From contig NZ_CALCDX010000046.1 in NCBI RefSeq assembly GCF_937900395.1, positions 23,410 to 87,409 of the forward strand: 64,000 nt of DNA, given 5' to 3'. Under the pieces are notes generated by a model, which saw only the letters and a program-made list of their open reading frames with translations, ran no database searches and was not told where the DNA came from. The DNA comes from an uncultured Caulobacter sp. Lineage in GTDB: Bacteria > Pseudomonadota > Alphaproteobacteria > Caulobacterales > Caulobacteraceae. Made by a program: the position numbers and the translations under genes. Shown here one piece after another: positions 40,841 to 49,491 of the stretch; positions within the stretch are counted from its first letter, which is position 1; every line of letters begins with the position of its first letter.

Positions 40841-40906
40841 GTCCCTCACGCCTCCCTTGTTTGCCTTTTAAAAGGTTAACACAGGCAGGCAGCGCGCGAC
40901 GAGTCC

Positions 40907-40920
40907 TTGACGACGATCAA
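40907..40920. promoter_or_regulatory. FixK/FNR-like box upstream of the second Crp/Fnr gene
   Basis: TTGACGACGATCAA fits TTGAY-N4-RTCAA. Its centre lies about 73 nt before the leftward start at 40840. Confidence 0.7.
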
Positions 40921-41005
40921 CATCCGAACCGAGCTTGCTCTCCGGCTATCGCGTCCGGCCCGCCGTCGGCGCCGACGGCGGGCACGTCGCGTAGGCGGCG
41001 CCGCC

Positions 41006-41935
41006 TCAGGCTTCAGCGCTCTTGCGCTCGGCCTTCAGGTCACCGATCGCCTTCGAAATCCGCTCCTTCAACTGCTCCAGCCCGGCCTTGATGTCCGAGC
41101 CGCCCTTCGCCTGGCGCTCGACTTCACGCATCTCGGCCAGAAGCGCCTTGCGGACGTCGCGACTGGCGTAGCCGAGCGCCTCAGTACGTTCGAGCGCGGC
41201 CCGCGCCGCCTCGACATGCTGAAGCTTCTTCTGGGCGTCCGTATCGGACTTAGCGGCTTCCACCGCGGCCTCCGCCGCTAGCAGCGGCAGCGGAATAGCG
41301 ACGTCCGTCATGGCGAGAGTGCTTCGAGCACGATCCAGAGCCTCCGCCGCTGCAGCGAGGTCATCGCGCTCCAACAGCCCGGCCGCAGAAGCGAGCGCCG
41401 CGGGGTAGGTAGCGAGGGGCAGATAGAAGGTGCGCACGCGAATCTCGCTCCGCATGCCATCCAGGGCCACCCGCGCCTTCGGGAAGTCGTCGGTGAGCAC
41501 CGCAAGCTCGACCGCGCGGCGAAGCTTGCGCACCTGGCCCAGGTCGGCCGGCGCCACGTCGATGATCTGAACCTCCGCCGCCGCCGGAATGAGCGCGGCC
41601 GCCGGATTCCGGCCGACAAGTATATTCGCCTTGCCGGCGGCCTCCTCGAGGGCCCGGATCGCTCCCGCCTTGTCCCTGGCGGCGATCCGGCTCTGCGCCT
41701 CGTCGGTCTTGGCCAGCACCGCGACGGCCTCGGCGTCCAGCGCCTGCTGGGCGCCCGCCTCCGCCTGCGCACGCTCAGGCTCATAGCGGTTGGCGGGGGC
41801 AGGGGCCTGGCTGGCCACAGGGCCGGCCTGCGGCGACGGAGTCGGCGCGGCCTCTCGCCAGGGTTTCCAAATGAACAGGGCCACGATCACGACCACGGCA
41901 ATCGCGAGCAGTATCCAGACGCGCTTCGATCGCAT
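41006..41935 (-). CDS. YfdX family protein
   Basis: 309 residues with AAGGAG nine bases before the ATG. One N-terminal membrane anchor (about 6-23, VWILLAIAVVVIVALFIW) precedes a Pro/Ala linker. The YfdX domain (about 60-280) has AIRALEEAAGKANILVGRNP, RVALDGMRSEIRVRTFYLPLATYP and STLAMTDVAIPLPLLAAEAA. YfdX is periplasmic and acid- and heat-stress linked; it is a core tLST family. The protein is longer than E. coli YfdX (about 210 residues) because of the anchor and linker. The FixK box at 42028 lies 93 nt upstream and could serve both directions. Confidence 0.85.
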   Translation of the reverse strand: MRSKRVWILLAIAVVVIVALFIWKPWREAAPTPSPQAGPVASQAPAPANRYEPERAQAEAGAQQALDAEAVAVLAKTDEAQSRIAARDKAGAIRALEEAAGKANILVGRNPAAALIPAAAEVQIIDVAPADLGQVRKLRRAVELAVLTDDFPKARVALDGMRSEIRVRTFYLPLATYPAALASAAGLLERDDLAAAAEALDRARSTLAMTDVAIPLPLLAAEAAVEAAKSDTDAQKKLQHVEAARAALERTEALGYASRDVRKALLAEMREVERQAKGGSDIKAGLEQLKERISKAIGDLKAERKSAEA

Positions 41936-42027
41936 GCTTGCTTCTCCTTCAAGCGGCCGTCAGGCGATCGCCGCTGCGACCTCTGCGCGCCGTGAAGCAG
42001 AGAATGGCGGAGCCTGCGCGGCCGGTC

Positions 42028-42041
42028 TTGATGGTCGTCAA
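42028..42041. promoter_or_regulatory. FixK/FNR-like box between yfdX and the BON gene
   Basis: TTGATGGTCGTCAA fits the consensus. It is centred about 86 nt before the BON ATG (42121) and about 99 nt before the yfdX start on the other strand. Confidence 0.7.
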
Positions 42042-42120
42042 GATGCCCCCGGCGGGGCGTGGGACTGTCCTGCGTCGGCCCCCCCCCCCGCCGACGCTAA
42101 AGCATAGGAGAACCCTCACC

Positions 42121-42783
42121 ATGGCCCTTTTCAGAACCGACACCGACATCAAGCGCGACGTCGAGGACGAGATTCGCTGGGATCCCTCGATCGAGGACGA
42201 CAGCCACATCGCCGTGGCGGTCAACGACGGGGTGGTCACCCTCACGGGCTACACCAAGAAGTACATGGATTCCTATTACGCCGAGCGGGCCGCCAAACGT
42301 GTCCAGGGCGTCAAGGGCGTCGCGAACGAGCTGGAGATCAAGTACGACACCGGCAGCGAGCGGCCCGACCCCGACATCGCCGAGGAGGCGGTCAAGGCGC
42401 TCAAGCGGGACCTCCCGCTGACGCACGAGAAGCTTAAGGTCATCGCCAAAGATGGCCGTCTCACCCTCGAAGGTGAGGTGGAGTGGAACTACCAAAAGGA
42501 GACCGCCGAGCGGGCCGTCCGCACCATCCGGGGCGTGAAGTCCATCAGCAACCTGATCACCGTGAAACCGAAGATTACCCCGTCGGAGCTGAAGAAGAAG
42601 ATCGAGGACGCCTTCGTGCGCAGCGCCCAGCTCGACGCCAACAAGGTCACTGTCGAGGTCGATGGCAGCCGCGTCATCCTGCGCGGGTCCGTCCGCTCCT
42701 GGGCGGAACGGCAGGAGGCGGAACGCTCCGCCTGGTCCGCCCCCGGCGTCACCAGCGTCGACAACCGCATCGTCATCGCCTGA
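42121..42783 (+). CDS. triple BON-domain protein (OsmY-like)
   Basis: 220 residues from ATG 42121, AGGAG eight bases upstream. Three BON domains follow each other (about 8-72, 78-145, 150-218), each ending in a strand like GVKGVANELEIK, GVKSISNLITVKP and GVTSVDNRIVIA. No signal peptide is present, so it appears cytoplasmic, unlike OsmY. BON domains bind phospholipid or envelope surfaces. It heads the run BON, kinase, membrane protein, hdeD. A C10 run lies in its leader at about 42078-42087. Confidence 0.88.
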   Translation: MALFRTDTDIKRDVEDEIRWDPSIEDDSHIAVAVNDGVVTLTGYTKKYMDSYYAERAAKRVQGVKGVANELEIKYDTGSERPDPDIAEEAVKALKRDLPLTHEKLKVIAKDGRLTLEGEVEWNYQKETAERAVRTIRGVKSISNLITVKPKITPSELKKKIEDAFVRSAQLDANKVTVEVDGSRVILRGSVRSWAERQEAERSAWSAPGVTSVDNRIVIA

Positions 42784-42792
42784 CCGTCGGCG

Positions 42793-42843
42793 CCGGTCCG
42801 CGCCTGTTGCGGTCGGCCGACGACCGCAACAGGCGCGGACCGG
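42793..42843. repeat. long perfect inverted repeat (hairpin) before the small kinase gene
   Basis: Arms at 42793-42814 and 42822-42843 are exact reverse complements over 22 bp, with a 7-nt spacer. The right arm ends beside the GGGAGGG ribosome site of the kinase start at 42855. There is no U-tract, so a classic intrinsic terminator is unlikely. Confidence 0.85.
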
Positions 42844-42854
42844 GGAGGGAAGCC

Positions 42855-43592
42855 ATGAACGTCGAGCAGCTGCACGGGATCGCCCACGATGTGCGCAACG
42901 ACCTGATGATCATCCAGGCTGCGACAAGGTCCCTGCGCCGCGCCTGGTCGAACCGCGAGGCGGACGAAGCCCAAGCGTCAGCCTTTACGCCCGGGCTATT
43001 GTTCGGCGCCCTCGATCTTGCCGTTTCCCACTCGGCCGCGCTTCTCGCCGGCTGGTCGGATTCCTTGCATCCGAACGGCGGCCCCCATCTCAGCGGCGGC
43101 GTCGCCGATCTGCCGCGCGCCCTCTATGCGGCAGGGGCGGCCTTCCAGCCCTGCCTGGCGGCAGGTCAACGTCTGGACTGCGAGGTGTTCGGTCGCTTCT
43201 CGCCGCTCGGCGCGGGCTCTGCAGAGCTGGTGGCCGTATTGATCAATCTCCTCAAGAACGCCAAGGAGGCGCTCGACGAGCGGCCAGGGCGCATCGTCAT
43301 CCGCGCCCGTGCGCTCCGGCAGCCAGCCCAGCCCGTCGGGAGCTGTGTGCGAATTGTGGTGGCGGACACCGGCCCGGGAATCCGTCCGGACGACCTGGCC
43401 AGGGCTACGAGCTTCGGTTTCTCGACGAAGGGTCAAGGGCGCGGCCTTGGCCTGTGGCGCGCCCGCAAGTTTGCGGAGGCCGCGGGCGGACGCCTGCGGC
43501 TTCGCTCAAGGCCCGGACGCGGGACGGCGGCCGTTCTCATCCTGCCGCTCGACGATGTGGCGCCTGGAGCGCCGATGGAGGACTACCCATGA
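42855..43592 (+). CDS. small sensor-less histidine kinase
   Basis: 245 residues. It begins directly with a dimerisation/His helix, MNVEQLHGIAHDVRNDLMII (H11 the likely phospho-acceptor). The HATPase domain follows: N box VLINLLKNAKEAL, G1 VADTGPGIRPDD, F box SFGFSTKGQG and G2 GRGLGLWRARKFAEAAGG. There is no PAS, membrane or other input domain. Its stop overlaps the next ATG (ATGA). It could take input from the coupled membrane protein, which is inference. Confidence 0.8.
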   Translation: MNVEQLHGIAHDVRNDLMIIQAATRSLRRAWSNREADEAQASAFTPGLLFGALDLAVSHSAALLAGWSDSLHPNGGPHLSGGVADLPRALYAAGAAFQPCLAAGQRLDCEVFGRFSPLGAGSAELVAVLINLLKNAKEALDERPGRIVIRARALRQPAQPVGSCVRIVVADTGPGIRPDDLARATSFGFSTKGQGRGLGLWRARKFAEAAGGRLRLRSRPGRGTAAVLILPLDDVAPGAPMEDYP

Positions 43593-44248
43593 GCCAACCC
43601 GACGCCCCGCCGATCGAGGTCGCGCGCGTGCGCGAAGTCGTCGGCATCGCCGACTCTCGAGACGCCTTCGATCGCATCGTCGAGGCTCTGCTCCTGGCCG
43701 GCGTGGATCGCGCGCGCATCTCGTTGATGGGTAGCCGAGAGGCGATCCTGGACAAGCTGCACCACTACTATGTCGAGCCCACCGCGCTAGCGGAAGTCGA
43801 CCAGTTGCCCAGGCGTGACCTGGTCACTCGCGACGATGCAGCCGCTCTGAACGTGCTGGTCTTTGGCACCTTGCTCGCGGTCGCCACGCTGGGCGCAGGC
43901 GCCATCGTGGTGGCCTCCGGCGGCGCTGCGGCGGCGGCGCTGAGCGCGGCCGTCGGTGGCGGCGTGCTGGCGACGACGCTCGCCAGATCCATCCGCCGCC
44001 GCGTTCTCGGCGAAGCCGATCCCGACATGCTCGAGCACGACCTGGCGATGGGCGGTTTGGCGATCTTCGTGCGCGTCGATGACGGGCAGGAGGAGGCCAG
44101 GGCGCTGGCCATACTTCGCGAGCATGCGCGCAATGTCCACGTCCACGAGGTCGACCTCGCCAAGACCCTGCTGGACATCCCGCTGGGGCGGATTCGCCCC
44201 GACCCGTGGTTGGATGATCGGCCTCTGGCCGCCCCACCCAACAGCTGA
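43589..44248 (+). CDS. hypothetical two-helix membrane protein
   Basis: 219 residues starting inside the kinase stop codon. An N-terminal soluble part (VREVVGIADSRDAFDRIVEA, then LLAGVDRARISLMGSRE) is followed by a Gly/Ala-rich hydrophobic hairpin of two segments (about 88-130, LNVLVFGTLLAVATLGAGAI and AAAALSAAVGGGVLATTL). A C-terminal soluble part has GGLAIFVRVDDGQEEARA and VHVHEVDLAKTLLDIPLG. The layout resembles general-stress membrane proteins of the YflT/DUF1269 type, but no family was firmly recognised. Coupling to a kinase and to hdeD suggests envelope stress. Confidence 0.65.
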   Translation: MSQPDAPPIEVARVREVVGIADSRDAFDRIVEALLLAGVDRARISLMGSREAILDKLHHYYVEPTALAEVDQLPRRDLVTRDDAAALNVLVFGTLLAVATLGAGAIVVASGGAAAAALSAAVGGGVLATTLARSIRRRVLGEADPDMLEHDLAMGGLAIFVRVDDGQEEARALAILREHARNVHVHEVDLAKTLLDIPLGRIRPDPWLDDRPLAAPPNS

Positions 44249-44278
44249 GCTGTAAAGACCGACACGGAGGACCCCGAC

Positions 44279-44878
44279 ATGACTATGAAGAACGCCACGG
44301 CGACGACCGTCGGAGCGAGCCGCCCCCGCCGCTTCGGCGTGAGGTTCTGGCTTTCCCTCGACGCCGTGCTCTGGATATTGCTGGGCGTACTGGCCATTGT
44401 GGCGCCGCTGATCGCCGGCCTGGCCACGGTTGCTCTGTTCGCTGTCTTGTTGATCGCCGCCGGCGTTGTCGGCCTCGTCGGGCTTTTTCGGAGCGGGCGC
44501 CGCGGCGCCTGGGGCTGGCGGCTGGTGTCGACAATCGCGGCGTTCGTTGCCGGCGTGCTGCTCCTGCTCGATCTCTTTCTCGGCGCCTGGACGATTACGC
44601 TGTTGGTGGCGGCCTACCTCATCGCCTCCGGGGTCACGGCCGCCGTCGCAGCGTTCCGGATGCGACGCGTCGAGGCTCGGGGCTGGTATTGGCTGCTGGT
44701 GGCGGCCGCAGTGGATATAGCTCTGGCGGCCTTAGCGCTGCTCATCGCCCCGATCGCGGCGCCAATCTTCCTCGGGTATCTCCTGGGGGTCGATCTGGTC
44801 CTGTCGGGGGCGGGCTTGTTGGCGTTCGCGCGAAGCCGATCTGTGGCCGCCTGGGACCAAGTGGCGCCGCGGACATAG
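44279..44878 (+). CDS. HdeD family (DUF308) membrane protein
   Basis: 199 residues after ACGGAGG; an ATG at 44285 is an alternative. Six hydrophobic segments form three pairs, for example LDAVLWILLGVLAIVAPLIA, ALFAVLLIAAGVVGLVGLF and ITLLVAAYLIASGVTAAVAA. This is the HdeD layout. HdeD is an inner-membrane acid-resistance protein in E. coli and a tLST core family. It closes the gene run that starts with the BON gene. Confidence 0.88.
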   Translation: MTMKNATATTVGASRPRRFGVRFWLSLDAVLWILLGVLAIVAPLIAGLATVALFAVLLIAAGVVGLVGLFRSGRRGAWGWRLVSTIAAFVAGVLLLLDLFLGAWTITLLVAAYLIASGVTAAVAAFRMRRVEARGWYWLLVAAAVDIALAALALLIAPIAAPIFLGYLLGVDLVLSGAGLLAFARSRSVAAWDQVAPRT

Positions 44879-45036
44879 TGCTTCAGGGCGCCGGCGAAAC
44901 TGATCTCGTGCATTGCCTCGCTAGGGATTTTCGACGGTGGCCGCGAGCGCCGGCGCATCGCGACCGGCGGATTCGGGCGCGCGCGTCCATCCGCGGCCAT
45001 CATCTGTCCCGCAGCGGGTGGCGGCTCTCCAATGAG

Positions 45037-45456
45037 TCAGCGGCCGCGGCGGGCGCCGATCTCCTTGATGGCGGCGCAGAAGGCCGCGGTCGGTGCAGGC
45101 TTGCTGACCGCAGCATCGGCTCCAAGGTGAAGCGCGAGAGACAGAAGATAGTCGGGCTGCAACGCGCCACATCCCGCCGTCGTGGCGACGACCGCGACCT
45201 CGGGCCAGAGCGCTCGCGCATTGAGAATCGCCTCGACGCCATCTGTCTCTGGCATAAGCATCTCTACGATCAGCACTTCGGCCGGGGTGAGCGTCGTGGA
45301 GACGGCGCGGCCGTCCTCCCCCTCTCGAACGGCGAAGCCAGCGCTCCTCAAACAGGTCGCCAACTGTGAGCGGAACGCTTGATCGGGATCGAGAAGAAGA
45401 ACGTGCTGGAACACTGTCGCCTTGGCGTGCGCGAGCGGAATTGCGCTGGCCCTCAT
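45037..45456 (-). CDS. single-domain response regulator with Asp replaced by Glu at the phosphorylation site
   Basis: 139 residues, taking the ATG at 45456; a GTG about 45 nt later is possible. It is a receiver domain only: strand 1 HVLLLDPDQAF, strand 3 VLIVEMLMPETDG, strand 4 VAVVATTAGC and strand 5 AAVSKPAP. The phospho-acceptor Asp is Glu (about residue 65), while the acidic pocket and Lys remain. Glu often mimics the phosphorylated state, so this may be a constitutively active partner or sink. No output domain is present. Confidence 0.72.
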   Translation of the reverse strand: MRASAIPLAHAKATVFQHVLLLDPDQAFRSQLATCLRSAGFAVREGEDGRAVSTTLTPAEVLIVEMLMPETDGVEAILNARALWPEVAVVATTAGCGALQPDYLLSLALHLGADAAVSKPAPTAAFCAAIKEIGARRGR

Positions 45457-45671
45457 CTGCCGGCCCCCGCCAGCTCGAGCAATATAGTGCACGGTCGATC
45501 GGCTCGAATGCGGCGAAGGCGCGCACCGACGGTCAATCACCTGGCCCGCTGGCATGCCGGGGCCCCGATCAGACGGCCCAAGAGCCATCAAGCCGATGGC
45601 GCGCGCCATACGCTGACTTGTCCGCCAGCTTCGCCGACCTAGATCGTGGAAGTACAGGACGGGAGGGGACC

Positions 45672-45920
45672 ATGCTTCACAACGTCTCCATAGTTCCCAC
45701 AGCCGCCGGATGGCTGGTTCATTCCGACCTTCTGGCTGGACCGCTCGTCTTTCGCTCCGGCGCGAAAGCGCAGGACGCGGCCTGCCGTGTCGGACGCGCG
45801 ATCGCGGACAACGGCGGCTGGGCGGAAATACAGCTGATGTCGCATGATTGCCGGCAAGCGAGCCGCTTCCTGTGTCCGCCGCTGGCGCCTGATGCTGGCG
45901 TTGGCGGGGTCGAGCCGTAG
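45672..45920 (+). CDS. small hypothetical protein, DUF2188-like
   Basis: 82 residues after GGGAGGGGACC. VSIVPTAAGWLVHSDLLAGP, then VFRSGAKAQDAACRVGRAIADNGGWAEIQL follows the DUF2188 outline (two strands, helix, strand). DUF2188 proteins are short and of unknown role. The family match is weak; the ribosome site and composition support a real gene. Confidence 0.5.
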   Translation: MLHNVSIVPTAAGWLVHSDLLAGPLVFRSGAKAQDAACRVGRAIADNGGWAEIQLMSHDCRQASRFLCPPLAPDAGVGGVEP

Positions 45921-46126
45921 GGCTCCGGTCAAGGGGCGGACACCCAAATCGCTGTGCTCCGCGCCGCCGATGGACGGCTCTCCACGGGAAGCGCCGTCGG
46001 GCGAGCCCCAGAAGCCTAGAATGCGCGACGGCGCTGGCAGACGTTCCGTTCGCGGCGAGCGAGGTCTTCTCGGACGTCGTTCACGCCGCCCGATGTGTCG
46101 TGTGTTTTTCCGAAGGAGGCTCGAAA

Positions 46127-46683
46127 TGGCGGATGCTGGGGTCAAATCCGTCCCAACGCGCCCCTTCGACGATCAGAGGCCCGGAACCTCGGGATTGCGC
46201 AAGCCGGTCTCGACGTTCCAGCAGCGCCATTATCTTGAGAATTACGTACAATCGATCTTCGACTCCGGAGCCCTCTCGCGAGCCGCCCCTCTCGTGATCG
46301 GCGGCGACGGCCGCTATCACAGCGGCCCAGCACTCCAGACGGTCGCCAAGATGGCCGCCGCGAACGACTTCCCAGTGCTATTGGTGGGCCAGGCGGCCTT
46401 CTTTCCACGCCTGCAGCCTCTTGCGTCATCCGCAAGCGCGCCGCGGCGGGCGCAATCCTGCTGACGGCCAGCCGCAACCGAGGGGGGGGGGTGACTTTGG
46501 GGTCAAGGTGAACCTGGCCAATGGCGGACCAGCGCCCAACCCCATAATGCAGGCCATATTCGCGGCGTCACAGCGCATTCGCAGTTACAGGACCATGGAT
46601 CAATCCGACCTGAACCTCGAACGGATTGGGTTGACGACGCTCGGGCGTACAAGGGCTGAGATCTTCGATCCTGTGGCCGACTA
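46127..46683 (+). pseudogene. pgm: phosphoglucomutase, 5' fragment (interrupted by the Tn3-family transposon)
   Basis: AAGGAGG precedes ATG 46127. The start reads VPTRPFDDQRPGTSGLRKPV and LENYVQSIFDSGAL, then LVIGGDGRYHSGPALQTV, the N-terminus of alpha-phosphoglucomutase. Frames change near 46395 and in the G run at about 46483-46491. The active-site loop TASHNPGG has become TASRNRGG. The last codons read IFDPVAD and meet the transposon end at 46684. The 3' continuation lies at 57357. The active-site substitutions show decay beyond the insertion. Confidence 0.8.
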
Positions 46684-46721
46684 GGGCTCACCTCAATGTT
46701 TGCTCGTCCAGTTACGCTATG
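46684..46721 (+). repeat. left 38-bp terminal inverted repeat of the transposon
   Basis: Begins GGGCTCACCTCAATGTTTG. It matches the right repeat at about 29 of 38 positions, with the outer 13 identical. The inner end is degenerate compared with the right copy. Confidence 0.8.
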
Positions 46722-47048
46722 CGGAACGTTGGAAGAACAGCAATGATAGTCTATCTTGTGCGCTCTCACTGTGAGTTGCCTGCGTACTTTGGGCAAAGCA
46801 GCTTTCCAGCGCCGGCCCCGTGGCACAGCGGTCGTTCGCCGTGCTATCCCCTCTTGGCGCTGCGAACGATAGCAACGAGTTGGCGAGAGGCTCAGGAGTA
46901 GTGATCGCCTCGGTGTTACAAATCGATTTCGTCTGTTGCGGCGCTGGCCCGGCCCGCGTCGCATCTCACGCTCGAGAGCTCCAGCGTTCATTAGCCTGCC
47001 CTGGCTGTCTAGAATTAGAAAGATTTCAATCTCGCTGCGATAGGGTTT

Positions 47049-47252
47049 TTACGGTAGTTGATCGGGGCTGCCTTTCCGCGCGCCGTCCGGCACATAGGGG
47101 CGCGACAAGATGCGGCGCGCGGCGAGGCTAGTCCGATGCCGTTGCAGAAGACGCGGGGATTGTCCGACGAGTTCCACGCTTCTGTAGCCCGTCATGTGTT
47201 CGAACGCGGCGTCGACATCTCGCGTTAGAACGGCGATCAGATCTTCCAACGC
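47049..47252 (-). pseudogene. PAS-domain remnant
   Basis: A 67-residue frame with DAAFEHMTGYRSVELVGQSP, RLLQRHRT, the middle of a PAS/LOV domain (N-x-A-F-x2-L-T-G-Y, G-x-N-P-R-x-L-Q). The domain is incomplete at both ends. It lies inside the transposon, left of the chemoreceptor, in more AT-rich sequence. It is probably a leftover of a longer sensor. Confidence 0.4.
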
Positions 47253-47491
47253 CATACTAAGACCGCCTCGCATGAAGTGCATTTCATTTAAATAGCGCCA
47301 TAGACAACACGCGTCGGATTTCAATTCATGATTGTTTAACCAACGCGAAGATCCGCACGGGCGTGACGTAGCTCAATACGAGTAAGCTAGGCTGCGGCAT
47401 AACGCCGTAGGGAGGGCGCAGTTAAGACTGGATTAGCTTCTCAAAGGAAGGTTCGCGCAACGTTGTTCTTAGAGCGAAAAATCAACCCGCC

Positions 47492-49000
47492 ATGCTATTT
47501 TCGACCCGGCCCAAATCTAAGCAAGCCGCCACAACCGCCGAGTTGCGGGAGTTGAAAGCCCAGGTTGCGGCGATGGAACTGTCCCAGGCGGTGATCGAGT
47601 TCAAGCTTGACGGCACGATCCTGCGGGCTAACGCAAACTTCCTGAACGCCTTAGGCTATCGATCAGAAGAGGTCATCGGCCGACATCACAGTATTTTCGT
47701 GCCGCCGGACGAGGCGGCGAGCGCTGAGTACCGCGCCTTTTGGGAAGAGTTGAACAGCGGGCGGTTCATCGCGCGCAAGTTTCGGCGGATTGGCAAGAGC
47801 GGCGCCGAGTGCTGGATCCAGGCCTCTTATAATCCCGTGCTCGATGAAAACGGCAAACCTTACAAGGTCATCAAGTTCGCCACCGATGTCACGGCCATCG
47901 AGCACGAGCGGATGAGATCCGAAGGCGAGCGGCAGCGCGCGGCCGAAGAGCAGGAAGAGGTTGTGTCCAACCTCGCCGAAAGCCTCAAGCGCTTGGCGCG
48001 GGGAAACCTGACCGCCCGGATCAGCGCCCAGTTTCGGGGTCGGTACGCGCAAATCAAGGACGATTTCAACGCCGCGATCGACAGCCTGCGCGAGGCGATG
48101 AACGGCATAGCGGCAACCACCAGCGGCTTGCGCGCTGGCGCTGACGAAATCTCCTCAGCCTCCGATGACCTGTCTCGCCGAACCGAGCAGCAGGCCGCCA
48201 GTCTGGAACAAACGGCGGCAGCCCTGGACGAGATCACCGCCACCGTCCGGCGCAGCGCCGAAGGCGCCAAGCAAGCCTCGGCCGCCGCGTCTGGCGCTCG
48301 CACAGACGCGGCCCGTTCGGGCGAGGTCATGCGCGACGCCGTCGCCGCCATGGGCGAGATCGAGCAGAGCTCAAGCCAGATCACAAACATCATTGGCGTG
48401 ATCGACGAGATCGCCTTTCAGACCAACCTTTTGGCCCTGAACGCGGGCGTTGAAGCCGCGCGCGCCGGGGAAGCCGGTCGTGGCTTCGCGGTCGTGGCCC
48501 AAGAAGTCAGGGCGTTGGCTCAGCGTTCAGCGGATGCGGCCAAGGAAATCAAGACCCTGATCGCCAGCAGCACCGCCCAGGTCGAGCGCGGCGTGAAGTT
48601 GGTCGGTGACACCGGCCAGGCGCTGACGGGCATCGTCGGCAAGATCGCCGAGATCGACATCCTGATCTCTGAGATAGCCACCTCGTCTCAAGAGCAGGCC
48701 ACGGGCCTCAACGAGGTCAACACGGCCGTGAACCAGATGGATCAGGTCACCCAGCAGAACGCCGCCATGGTCGAGGAGGCCACGGCCGCGGCCGCCAATC
48801 TCAAGACGGAGGCCGGCGAGCTTGAGCGGCTCGTGTCGCGCTTCCAGGCCGACGCGGCCGTAGCTCGACTTGAACGCCCCCCGACTCGTGGCCACGCGCC
48901 GGCGGCCGACCCGATAGCCCGGTCTCGGGCCAAGATCGCCGCGTTCACGCGTTCCAGCGGCGTGGCGCAGGCGGCGGCCCAGTCGTGGGAAGAGTTTTGA
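47492..49000 (+). CDS. methyl-accepting chemotaxis protein, soluble, PAS sensor
   Basis: 502 residues without membrane segments. A PAS domain (about 25-140, AVIEFKLDGTILRANANFLN, GYRSEEVIGRHHSIFVPP) precedes a HAMP-like linker and the signalling domain (about 240-440). The hairpin tip is IIGVIDEIAFQTNLLALNAG, VEAARAGEAGRGFAVVAQEV. The C-terminus ends QSWEEF, a CheR/CheB-docking pentapeptide. It would report to CheA/CheW encoded elsewhere. No chemotaxis genes flank it. As transposon cargo it could add a new cytoplasmic stimulus, probably redox or a small molecule via PAS. Confidence 0.93.
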   Translation: MLFSTRPKSKQAATTAELRELKAQVAAMELSQAVIEFKLDGTILRANANFLNALGYRSEEVIGRHHSIFVPPDEAASAEYRAFWEELNSGRFIARKFRRIGKSGAECWIQASYNPVLDENGKPYKVIKFATDVTAIEHERMRSEGERQRAAEEQEEVVSNLAESLKRLARGNLTARISAQFRGRYAQIKDDFNAAIDSLREAMNGIAATTSGLRAGADEISSASDDLSRRTEQQAASLEQTAAALDEITATVRRSAEGAKQASAAASGARTDAARSGEVMRDAVAAMGEIEQSSSQITNIIGVIDEIAFQTNLLALNAGVEAARAGEAGRGFAVVAQEVRALAQRSADAAKEIKTLIASSTAQVERGVKLVGDTGQALTGIVGKIAEIDILISEIATSSQEQATGLNEVNTAVNQMDQVTQQNAAMVEEATAAAANLKTEAGELERLVSRFQADAAVARLERPPTRGHAPAADPIARSRAKIAAFTRSSGVAQAAAQSWEEF

Positions 49001-49201
49001 CATGCGCGCAGGCGCGCCGCCTAACGGAGGACTGTGTCGGCCTGCCCTGGAGCTTGGTTGGGAAAAACCATCGTCAGAGCGGGTCCGCATGATTCCGATG
49101 GGCGAGCCGGCACAGGGAAAGGAACACGAACGAGCGGTCCAAGAGGGGCAACCAAGCCATCGGCTTGGGTCCGAATCTGTGGAGCCGCCTCAAGTCACAG
49201 C

Positions 49202-49402
49202 TCAGCCTAGGGGCTTCTGGTAGATGTCTTGGCTGCAGCCTTCCCCGGCCGCGGCAAGCAGTCTGCGAGCCGAGGTTATCGCCGCTTTTAGGGTTAGGGA
49301 AGCGCAGAGCCCATCAGGGCCGGTTATCACCACTTCGCCGTCGACGGAGGTGACCTCCAGAGGCACGTCGAAAGCCTTTCGGTGGTCTGTCCTGCGTTCC
49401 AT
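49202..49402 (-). CDS. small hypothetical protein
   Basis: 66 residues from ATG 49402, with GGAG eight bases upstream. MERRTDHRKAFDVPLEVTSV, then GEVVITGPDGLCASLTLKAA reads as two short strands and a helix. No family was recognised. It lies in the transposon between the chemoreceptor and the next leftward gene. Confidence 0.5.
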   Translation of the reverse strand: MERRTDHRKAFDVPLEVTSVDGEVVITGPDGLCASLTLKAAITSARRLLAAAGEGCSQDIYQKPLG

Positions 49403-49491
49403 TGGTCTCAACTCCACGAATGCCTATTGAAGCCCTCGCGGTCCGATGGGTTCCTCAGCGAGCGGGAGGTCGCCGGTGACGCGTAAATCCG

